A stretch of DNA of 11,781 nt from positions 1 to 11,781 of the forward strand of contig RDYC01000239.1 in NCBI GenBank assembly GCA_004293295.1, written 5' to 3'. Of the stretch, positions 5,656 to 11,781 are shown piece after piece. The notes beneath the pieces were generated by a model. It searched no databases. It was not told the DNA's origin and saw nothing but the letters and a program-made list of their open reading frames with translations. Each line of letters starts with the position of its first letter. Within the stretch, counting starts at the first letter, position 1. The translations under genes were made by a program, and so were the position numbers. The DNA is from Bacteroidota bacterium (GTDB taxonomy: Bacteria > Bacteroidota > Bacteroidia > UKL13-3).

Positions 5656-8379
5656 ATGGACAAATTCTCTTATATCTCTAACGCAGATGTGAATGTGATT
5701 GACGATTTATACCAACAATATTTAACTGACCAAGATGCGGTTGATTTTGGTTGGAAAAAATTCTTCGAAGGTTTTGAACTGGGCCAACAAAAATTTAACG
5801 GCAACAGCAAAACAACTGCATTAAGTGGTGATGCACTTAAAGAAATTAATGTATTAAACCTGATACATGGTTACCGCATGCGGGGGCATTTGTTTACCAA
5901 AACCAACCCGGTGCGCGAGCGCAGAAAGTATGAGCCTACCTTAAATATTCAAAACTTTGGGTTAACACCTGCTGATTTAGATACTGTTTTTAATGCCGGG
6001 GTGGATGTAGGATTAGGCCCGGCTAAACTAAAAGATATTATTGCCTTGCTTGAACAAACTTACTGCCAAAGTATAGGTGCAGAGTTTGTGTACGTGCGAG
6101 AGCCTAAAAAAATAGAGTGGCTTAAAAAGAAAATGGAAGGGTCGCGCAACCAACCCAATTTGTCGCTTGATGAAAAAAGAACCATTTTAAACAACCTGAA
6201 TAAAGCTACGGTGTTTGAGAATTTTATTCATACCAAGTTTGTTGGACAAAAACGTTTTTCGCTTGAAGGATTGGAAACGCTTATTCCGGCCCTAGATGCG
6301 GTTATACAATATGGAGGAGAATTGGGTATTGAGGAGTTTGTATTGGGCATGGCACATCGTGGCAGGCTAAACGTGTTGGCCAATATTTTAAATAAAACCT
6401 ACGAGCAAATTTTTAAAGAGTTTGAAGGGAAAGCATTTGAAGAGGCCTTGTTTGAGGGAGACGTAAAATATCATTTGGGTTATTCAACCGATATTACCAC
6501 CAAAGGAGGAAAGCAGGTGAAACTAAGCTTATCTCCTAACCCATCACATTTAGAAACCGTTGGTCCGGTTGTAAAAGGAATTGCACGTGCCAAACTGGAT
6601 AAAAACCATGGTGGTGACATTGATAAAATTGCACCAATTTTAATTCATGGTGATGCTTCTGTTGCCGGACAAGGTGTGGTGTATGAAATGATTCAGATGG
6701 CAGGTTTAAAGGCATACAATGTAGGTGGATGCATGCACATTGTAACCAACAACCAGATTGGCTTTACCACCAACTATCAGGATGCACGAACCAGTACCTA
6801 TTGCACAGATGTGGCAAAAACAACTTTAAGCCCTGTTTTTCATGTGAATGGCGATGATGTGGAAGCCGTAGTTTATACCATTAAACTGGCTATGGAATAC
6901 AGGCAGGAGTTTAATGCGGATGTATTTATTGATTTATTGGGATACCGTAAATACGGCCATAACGAAGGGGATGAGCCTCGCTTTACCCAACCCTTATTAT
7001 ACAAAGCCATAGCAAGCCATCCCAATCCACGCGAAATATACAACCAAAAGTTATTGAGCGCAGGCAGTGTTGAAGCAGACCTGGCCCGTGAAATGGAGAA
7101 AGAGTTCAGGGGACTGTTGCAAGAAAAACTTGAAGCAGCCAAATCGGCTGACGCTTCTCCGGTTCACTCTTTTATACAAGATACTTGGGATGGATTCCAT
7201 ACTGCATCGGCAAAAGATTTTGACAAACAACCTGAGACCTCGGTAAATGATGCATTGTTTCTTTCATTAGCAGACAAAATCACCTCAATACCGGATGGTT
7301 TTAAAGCCTTTAGTAAAGTAGAAAAACTTTTTAAAGACCGCAAAACCATGATAAAAAACAATGCCTTGGATTGGGCTTTGGGAGAGTTAATGGCTTACGC
7401 CACCTTATCAAACGAAGGACATGCCGTGCGCATGACAGGCCAGGATGTGGAAAGGGGCACTTTCTCGCACCGCCATGCCATTATTAAACAAGAAGACAGC
7501 GAACTTTCTCACAACATTTTTGACAGCTTAGGAGATGATAAAAAAGCCACGGTAGAGTTTTACAACTCCTTACTTTCAGAGTATGCCGTGCTGGGCTTTG
7601 AGTATGGCTTTAGCATGATTACTCCCAATGATTTAACCATTTGGGAAGCTCAATTTGGTGATTTTGCCAATGGTGCACAAATTATTATTGACCAATACAT
7701 AACCAGTGCCGAAACCAAATGGAAAACCTACAGTGGCTTGGTAATGATGTTGCCACATGGTTATGAAGGACAAGGACCTGAACACTCATCAGCAAGGCCT
7801 GAACGATTTTTACAACTGTGCGCCAACTGGAATATTCAAGTTTGTAACATTACCACACCGGCCAACTACTTCCATGTATTGCGCAGGCAAATTCACCGCA
7901 AAACACGTTTACCGCTTGTATTAATGACACCAAAAAGCTTATTGCGCCATCCGGCATGTGTAAGCAAACTGGCTGATTTTACTACCGGTAAATTTCAACA
8001 GCTTATTGATGATGAACAGGCAAAAGCCAAAGACGTAAAACGTGTGTTGTTTTGCACCGGAAAAATTTATTACGATTTGTTGGAACGCCAACAAAAAGAA
8101 AACAGGAAAGATGTGGCCATTGTTCGCTTGGAACAGATTTATCCATTGCCTGAAACAGAAATGGATGAGGTGTTTGCCAAGTACAAAAAGGCAGAGTTTT
8201 GTTGGGTACAAGAAGAGCCTAAAAACATGGGGTACTGGACCTTTTTACTGCGTAGGGAAGAAAACTTTAAACTGCGCTTAATTTCAAGAAAAGCCAGTGC
8301 CTCTACTGCCACCGGATTTAGTAAAGTACACGCCAAAGAGCAATTGCAAATTATTGACGAGGCTTTTAACCTTTCTTAA
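5656..8379 (+). CDS. sucA: 2-oxoglutarate dehydrogenase E1 component (thiamine diphosphate-dependent), 907 aa
   Basis: This is the E1 subunit of the TCA-cycle 2-oxoglutarate dehydrogenase complex. It decarboxylates 2-oxoglutarate and transfers the succinyl group to the lipoyl domain of E2. The N-terminal segment (about 5-42, YISNADVNVIDDLYQQYL) is the E2-docking part. The ThDP domain carries GMAHRGRLNVLANI (231-244), SLSPNPSHLE with His298, and the ThDP/Mg2+ motif from GDASVAGQG (Asp333) to TNNQIGF (Asn366). The second transketolase domain has ERGTFSHRHAII (599-610) and HGYEGQGPEHSSARPERF (701-718). A C-terminal OGDC E1 domain ends the protein. Length matches the family (E. coli 933). All key residues are present, so it should be active. 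No sucB follows, unlike in many bacteria. The start at 5656 fits the promoter and gives a normal N-terminus. Confidence 0.97.
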   Translation: MDKFSYISNADVNVIDDLYQQYLTDQDAVDFGWKKFFEGFELGQQKFNGNSKTTALSGDALKEINVLNLIHGYRMRGHLFTKTNPVRERRKYEPTLNIQNFGLTPADLDTVFNAGVDVGLGPAKLKDIIALLEQTYCQSIGAEFVYVREPKKIEWLKKKMEGSRNQPNLSLDEKRTILNNLNKATVFENFIHTKFVGQKRFSLEGLETLIPALDAVIQYGGELGIEEFVLGMAHRGRLNVLANILNKTYEQIFKEFEGKAFEEALFEGDVKYHLGYSTDITTKGGKQVKLSLSPNPSHLETVGPVVKGIARAKLDKNHGGDIDKIAPILIHGDASVAGQGVVYEMIQMAGLKAYNVGGCMHIVTNNQIGFTTNYQDARTSTYCTDVAKTTLSPVFHVNGDDVEAVVYTIKLAMEYRQEFNADVFIDLLGYRKYGHNEGDEPRFTQPLLYKAIASHPNPREIYNQKLLSAGSVEADLAREMEKEFRGLLQEKLEAAKSADASPVHSFIQDTWDGFHTASAKDFDKQPETSVNDALFLSLADKITSIPDGFKAFSKVEKLFKDRKTMIKNNALDWALGELMAYATLSNEGHAVRMTGQDVERGTFSHRHAIIKQEDSELSHNIFDSLGDDKKATVEFYNSLLSEYAVLGFEYGFSMITPNDLTIWEAQFGDFANGAQIIIDQYITSAETKWKTYSGLVMMLPHGYEGQGPEHSSARPERFLQLCANWNIQVCNITTPANYFHVLRRQIHRKTRLPLVLMTPKSLLRHPACVSKLADFTTGKFQQLIDDEQAKAKDVKRVLFCTGKIYYDLLERQQKENRKDVAIVRLEQIYPLPETEMDEVFAKYKKAEFCWVQEEPKNMGYWTFLLRREENFKLRLISRKASASTATGFSKVHAKEQLQIIDEAFNLS

Positions 8380-8397
8380 TGCACATTACCACCCATC

Positions 8398-8646
8398 ATG
8401 ATTAAGTTTTTATTATACCTGCTGTTTTTTTACTTCGTTTTTAGGTTGCTGTTTGGCCGCCTAATGGGGAATACCATTAAAACTAAGGTGTTTCGGTTTG
8501 AAACACATCACCACCACAACAACCGCGAATCTAGCACAACACCACAACAAGAAGGAAATATCACCATCAACCCAAAGGCTGCAACACCCAAAAAGCCTAA
8601 CGATAATAACTTGGGTGAGTATGTTGATTATGAAGAGATAAAATAA
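8398..8646 (+). CDS. Small DUF4834-like single-pass membrane protein, 82 aa
   Basis: One hydrophobic aromatic-rich helix at residues 3-21 (KFLLYLLFFYFVFRLLFG) is followed by a hydrophilic, probably disordered, Asn/Thr/Pro-rich tail. The tail has a four-histidine run (37-40) and a conserved-looking end, GEYVDYEEIK. This layout matches the small Bacteroidota DUF4834 family, whose function is unknown to me; the assignment is from memory of the family's look. The gene begins 18 nt after sucA and ends 5 nt before the FkbM methyltransferase, with no terminator or promoter between, so all three are probably co-transcribed. Confidence 0.75.
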   Translation: MIKFLLYLLFFYFVFRLLFGRLMGNTIKTKVFRFETHHHHNNRESSTTPQQEGNITINPKAATPKKPNDNNLGEYVDYEEIK

Positions 8647-8651
8647 AACCC

Positions 8652-9395
8652 ATGGAAAAAGCATTTCGTGCGTTGCTGCTCAAACTTATCGGCCATAAAA
8701 ACTATTTATTGCTAGTAAGTGGTATTTACATCCGTTTGATTAAAGCCGGCATGCTTAAACAACGTTATCCGGAGTTGTTTTACTTGAAGCAACTTATTAA
8801 ACCAGGCTTTGTATGTGTTGACATAGGAGCCAATGTGGGTTACTACTCTACATTTTTATCAACCTTTACCGGAACAAACGGACACGTGTATGCGGTGGAA
8901 CCGGTTGATTTGTTTGCAGGAGTATTTAAAAAAAATACCGCCAATTTTGCCTTGAATAATATTACTTTATACCAAACTGCGTTAGGAGGCGAAAAACGAA
9001 CCATTACCATGGGAACACCGGTAATTGAAGGTGTTTTCAGGCATGGGCTCACCAAAATTGTTGATGAACAAGAGCAAGGCAACCTCCACACTTATGAAGT
9101 ACCCATGCAAATACCTGATGAGTTGTTTGCCGGCTTATCGCGCTTTGATTTTTTAAAGTGTGATGTGGAAGGTTACGAGGTATTTATTATGCCACACTTT
9201 GTTAAAACGCTTAGTCGTTTTAAACCCATTATTCAAATGGAAATAAGCAGCGAAAGCAATCGCAATATTATTTTTAACCTGCTTGCTCCTTTGGGTTATA
9301 ACATATTTGCACTTAAAAATAATGAATTGGCTCCGTTAACCGCCAAAGAGGCTTTGGTTTATGAAAGTGGTGATTTTTATTTTAAGCACCCATAA
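8652..9395 (+). CDS. FkbM family SAM-dependent methyltransferase, 247 aa
   Basis: A class I S-adenosylmethionine methyltransferase of the FkbM type (PF05050), a family that typically O-methylates sugars, polysaccharides or secondary metabolites. SAM-binding motif I is FVCVDIGANVGYYSTFLS (53-70, Asp57). An acidic residue ends strand 2 in YAVEPV (Glu83). The FkbM-typical block FDFLKCDVEGYEVFIM (165-180) holds Asp171 and Glu173. The N-terminal 50 residues are basic and helical. It has no signal peptide. FkbM genes often sit in polysaccharide clusters, but no glycosyltransferases are seen here, so the acceptor is unknown. It starts 5 nt after the small membrane protein and ends in a 14-bp tail-to-tail overlap with the minus-strand PAP2-like gene. 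Confidence 0.9.
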   Translation: MEKAFRALLLKLIGHKNYLLLVSGIYIRLIKAGMLKQRYPELFYLKQLIKPGFVCVDIGANVGYYSTFLSTFTGTNGHVYAVEPVDLFAGVFKKNTANFALNNITLYQTALGGEKRTITMGTPVIEGVFRHGLTKIVDEQEQGNLHTYEVPMQIPDELFAGLSRFDFLKCDVEGYEVFIMPHFVKTLSRFKPIIQMEISSESNRNIIFNLLAPLGYNIFALKNNELAPLTAKEALVYESGDFYFKHP

Positions 9396-9990
9396 TCAGC
9401 ACCATCAATAATGCGCCAACCATAAACCCTCCGTAAAGTTGCGCGTGGGTATGCGCATTTAAGGCCAAACGAGCTGTTAGAACCAGTCCTGCAATGCCCG
9501 CTACTCCACATAATACCAAGCGCATATCCATACCTGTAGTGCGCGATAATACCAACAACAAACCAAATAAAGCACCTAAAGCCGTAGCATGTGCGCTTAT
9601 TTTTACAAAAAAATTGGTTGCCAATACTGCTACCATAATGGTGGCACTGGCCAACATATAAGCTTGCATCACTTCGGGCACATGCATCTCTCTAAAAAAA
9701 TAATACCCAAATAAATAACAGGTGGCCGTGGTAATGTACGGCACGTGCCTATCCTCCGATTCGGTTAACATGATGCTGTTGGTAAAACCCATCCATTTTC
9801 TAAGTACCACAATAACCAAAGGAATAATAGCCGTGGTAATAAATACATAAAGCACATAAAACCACCAAGCCGTTCCGCTTAAACGGGCACTTAAATAGGC
9901 ATCCCATTTTAACAGCAGTGTAAATGACAACAAGTTGGTGAAAACCGGATGAAAAATAACTGACAGAAAAAATGCAACACTTTTATGCAT
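9382..9990 (-). CDS. Divergent PAP2-like integral membrane protein, 202 aa
   Basis: A polytopic membrane protein with about five or six hydrophobic helices. Its hydrophilic loops sit where PAP2 (phosphatidic acid phosphatase type 2) proteins carry their active site. DRHVP (80-84) lies in the place of the KX6RP motif. KISAHATALGA (130-140) resembles the PSGH block, with Ala for Gly before His134. ARLALNAHTHAQ (173-184) matches the RX5HX3D register (Arg174, His180), but with Gln184 where Asp is expected. PAP2 enzymes dephosphorylate lipid phosphates or undecaprenyl pyrophosphate; with these substitutions activity is uncertain. The start overlaps the end of the upstream Mpo1-like gene by 8 bp (ATGCATAA), suggesting translational coupling. 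The 3' end overlaps the convergent methyltransferase gene. Confidence 0.7.
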   Translation of the reverse strand: MHKSVAFFLSVIFHPVFTNLLSFTLLLKWDAYLSARLSGTAWWFYVLYVFITTAIIPLVIVVLRKWMGFTNSIMLTESEDRHVPYITTATCYLFGYYFFREMHVPEVMQAYMLASATIMVAVLATNFFVKISAHATALGALFGLLLVLSRTTGMDMRLVLCGVAGIAGLVLTARLALNAHTHAQLYGGFMVGALLMVLIMGA

Positions 9991-10306
9991 TTGGATTAAA
10001 CTTTTGTTTACCTAGCAGCAACTCAAAAAACAACATAAAATCGCTGGTTAAGCTATACAAGGGGTATTTAAAGGTGGCCGGTTTATTTTTTTCGAAGAAA
10101 AAATGGCCAACCCAAGCAAAACCATAACCCAACAAAGGACACAACCAAAGGAGTTGATACTGTTTAAGAATTAAAGATGTTGCTAAACAACTAAAAAATA
10201 ACAGGGTGCCAATAAAATGCAATACACGACAAGTTACATCCTTGTGCTCCGACAGGTAATAAGGGTAAAACTCCTTTAGTGATGTTATGCGACCCTCCTG
10301 CTTCAT
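9983..10306 (-). CDS. Mpo1-like (DUF962) membrane protein, 107 aa
   Basis: A small membrane protein of the DUF962/Mpo1 family (PF06127). Diagnostic blocks are FYPYYLSEHKDVTCRVLHFIGT (13-34) and GFAWVGHFFFEKNKPATFKYP (62-82). These supply the conserved histidines His21, His30 and His68, plus Glu72. Two hydrophobic hairpin segments lie at about 30-47 and 51-67. Yeast Mpo1 is an Fe2+-dependent dioxygenase in the alpha-oxidation of 2-hydroxy fatty acids derived from phytosphingosine. Whether bacterial members share that reaction is inference, though many Bacteroidota do make sphingolipids. The gene lies 13 nt downstream of the MoxR gene and overlaps the PAP2-like gene by 8 bp, as part of one minus-strand operon. 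Confidence 0.88.
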   Translation of the reverse strand: MKQEGRITSLKEFYPYYLSEHKDVTCRVLHFIGTLLFFSCLATSLILKQYQLLWLCPLLGYGFAWVGHFFFEKNKPATFKYPLYSLTSDFMLFFELLLGKQKFNPNA

Positions 10307-10319
10307 GACATGTAACGGA

Positions 10320-11219
10320 TTACATTAATCCTTCAATAATTTTTTCGATGGTTAGTCCTTCAGCCTCTGCCTTGTAGTTTTTAATTACACGTGCATGGCA
10401 TTTGGCACCCAATACCAAAAACTGTCCGGCACGAGGGCCTGCACCAAAGCTTACATAATCATTAACACCTGCACCTGCTGCTGCAGTTCCCGGCCTGGTT
10501 TTTACCACCAGTTTAACCGCATACTCCAACACGTTATCTGCAATCGGTACTTTGCGAATGAGCTGTTGAAATGCCAAAATATCATTACCATGCAATACTT
10601 TGCGAAGTGTTGATTGGTAGTTTCCGGTGGTATTTTTTATCACCTGCAATTCTTCGGCTAAGGTTGGATAACCCAGTACCACATTAAACATAAAACGGTC
10701 AAGCTGTGCCTCAGGCAATGGATAAGTTCCTTCTTGCTCAATAGGGTTTTGTGTAGCCAATACAAAAAAGGGCTGATCAAGTGCGTGTAGTTTTCCGTTA
10801 ACGGTAACATTACGTTCTTGCATGGCCTCCAATAATGCCGCCTGTGTTTTGGGTGGTGTACGGTTAATCTCATCGGCCAAAACAATGTTTGCAAACAATG
10901 GCCCACGCACAAAACTAAACTCCCTTTTATCATTTAAAATTTCGCTTCCGGTAATATCGCCCGGCATTAAATCGGGAGTAAACTGTATGCGGCTAAAGTT
11001 CAAGTCAAGCACCTCGGCTATGGTTCTTACCAATAAGGTTTTTGCCAATCCGGGAACTCCCACCAATAAGGTGTGGCCATTTGCAAATATTGACATCAGC
11101 ACGGCATCAACCACATCCTGCTGGCCAATAATTACCTTCCCAATTTCTTGCTTAAGCTCCTTGTATTTTTGATGCAACGCATCCGCTGCTTCTACATCAC
11201 TATTAAATGTTATACCCAT
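10320..11219 (-). CDS. MoxR family AAA+ ATPase with an apparently shortened lid domain, 299 aa
   Basis: A cytoplasmic AAA+ ATPase of the MoxR family, thought to act as a chaperone-like remodeller of partner proteins. Present are Walker A GVPGLAKT (54-61), Walker B IVLADE (112-117), the TPPKTQAALLEAMQER block (121-136), sensor 1 ATQNP (Asn158), the arginine finger in LDRF (Arg175) and sensor 2 in GAGPRA (Arg263). After GAKCHA (271-276) the chain jumps straight to RVIKNYKAEAEG. Related Bacteroidota proteins, as I remember them, have about 25 further residues at this point (a GKYSPDIEDV...ILRH stretch). The total of 299 aa against a usual 320-330 agrees. The frame is intact. It starts 3 nt after the SurA-like gene. 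No DUF58 or von Willebrand partner genes lie in the window. Confidence 0.93.
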   Translation of the reverse strand: MGITFNSDVEAADALHQKYKELKQEIGKVIIGQQDVVDAVLMSIFANGHTLLVGVPGLAKTLLVRTIAEVLDLNFSRIQFTPDLMPGDITGSEILNDKREFSFVRGPLFANIVLADEINRTPPKTQAALLEAMQERNVTVNGKLHALDQPFFVLATQNPIEQEGTYPLPEAQLDRFMFNVVLGYPTLAEELQVIKNTTGNYQSTLRKVLHGNDILAFQQLIRKVPIADNVLEYAVKLVVKTRPGTAAAGAGVNDYVSFGAGPRAGQFLVLGAKCHARVIKNYKAEAEGLTIEKIIEGLM

Positions 11220-11222
11220 GGT

Positions 11223-11781
11223 TTAATTATTACTTTTAATAAACGCTGAAATGGCCGGACAATTTTTATACGTGTCGCTTACTTGAATATAATAATTTCC
11301 TTTATGCTTGTCAATCCAGCTTTGCATGGCTTGATTCTGCTTGCGTTGTAAGGCCAATGCTTGCATTTTCTGGTAATCATCGCGCAAGTTTGCCCGGTGC
11401 GGGGCAGATAAACTTTTTACATAAAACACACGCCAGGCCTGTTGTTTATCAGGAGTGGGCAGTGTAATCAATTCAGGCTCCGAAATTTCGCCCGGCTCCA
11501 GCTTATCAATGCTGTAAAAAATATCTTTAGGTAATTCGTCTATGGCAATTTTGGTGCTTCCCACATTGCCATCAGTTATAAAGCCTCCATTTGCCTTGGT
11601 ATTTTCATCATCGCTGTACTTTTGTGCAGCCTTTTCAAATGTTAACGTATCAATTTTTATAAGCCAAAGCACACTGTCCAGCAAACTTTTGGTAAGCGCA
11701 ATATCGATTTTAAAAATTTGGGGTTTAATCAGAATATGCCTAACGTTAATGTTCTCTCCACGCCTGTCTATCAATTGAAGA
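11223..11781 (-). CDS. SurA/parvulin-like peptidylprolyl isomerase, C-terminal part (partial)
   Basis: The open frame continues past the right edge; the visible 186 or so residues are the C-terminal part only. An internal TTG at 11772-11774 is not the start, because the frame stays open upstream and reads LQLIDRRGENINVRHILIKP, a typical interior junction of SurA-like proteins. The parvulin domain includes NVRHILIKP, FEKAAQKYSDDENTKANGG (with the usual SxDxxxxxxGG form) and LEPGEISEP. A helical tail (HRANLRDDYQKMQALALQRK) precedes the end at YKNC...SNN. SurA-type foldases assist outer-membrane proteins in the periplasm. The signal peptide would lie outside the window. It is the first visible gene of the minus-strand operon and ends 3 nt before the MoxR start. 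Confidence 0.9.
   Translation of the reverse strand, partial: LQLIDRRGENINVRHILIKPQIFKIDIALTKSLLDSVLWLIKIDTLTFEKAAQKYSDDENTKANGGFITDGNVGSTKIAIDELPKDIFYSIDKLEPGEISEPELITLPTPDKQQAWRVFYVKSLSAPHRANLRDDYQKMQALALQRKQNQAMQSWIDKHKGNYYIQVSDTYKNCPAISAFIKSNN

Noticed and set aside
8505..8520. His-run in the DUF4834-like protein as a metal-binding site
   Set aside because: Four adjacent histidines in a low-complexity tail are too little evidence for a specific metal site.
11772..11774. TTG as a start codon of the SurA-like gene
   Set aside because: The reading frame stays open to the window edge and the residues around it match the interior of SurA-like proteins, so the gene is partial.
1..11781. CRISPR arrays, insertion sequences, tRNA/rRNA genes or phage genes
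   Set aside because: No direct repeat arrays, terminal inverted repeats, transposase motifs or structural RNA signatures were seen; the region is densely packed with housekeeping-type genes.

Overview
The window looks like chromosomal, largely housekeeping DNA from a member of the Bacteroidota. The evidence is: a secreted protein ending in a type IX secretion (T9SS) type A sorting domain; a family-typical SurA-like foldase followed by a MoxR ATPase; a DUF4834-type small membrane protein; a RluD homologue with an acidic N-terminal extension; almost no Shine-Dalgarno sequences; and several promoters of the Bacteroidota form TTTG-N18..21-TAnnTTTG/TTCG. The DNA is AT-rich. Genus cannot be decided from the sequence alone.

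Layout, left to right. (1) 1-167: 3' end of an unidentified gene, closed by a strong terminator (181-210). (2) 225-701: a conserved-looking all-helical hypothetical protein, whose stop overlaps tail-to-tail with a minus-strand sensor histidine kinase (694-1869). (3) A 52-bp divergent intergenic region, then a cyclase-family metal hydrolase (1922-2674) overlapping an RluD-type 23S rRNA pseudouridine synthase (2664-3758). (4) 3839-4645: a T9SS-exported protein with a CX4CH motif and a choice-of-anchor V-like domain, then a terminator whose 3' arm is shared with the promoter of an inositol-monophosphatase family gene (4733-5530). (5) 5656-9395: 2-oxoglutarate dehydrogenase E1 (sucA), a DUF4834-like membrane peptide and an FkbM methyltransferase, tightly spaced in one direction. 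(6) 9382-11781, minus strand: an apparent operon read right to left as SurA-like PPIase (partial), MoxR ATPase, Mpo1-like (DUF962) membrane protein and a divergent PAP2-like membrane protein.

Functional themes are central metabolism (SucA), ribosome maturation (RluD), envelope biogenesis and export (SurA-like foldase, T9SS cargo) and membrane lipid chemistry (Mpo1-like plus PAP2-like). There are no mobile elements, CRISPR arrays, tRNA or rRNA genes, and no intergenic stretch above about 125 bp.

I do not see a clearly new multi-gene system. The points most worth a second look are a MoxR that seems to have lost about 25 residues from its lid domain, an Mpo1-like/PAP2-like overlapping gene pair, a CX4CH (not CXXCH) motif in a T9SS-exported protein, and a hypothetical gene that starts directly behind a strong terminator.
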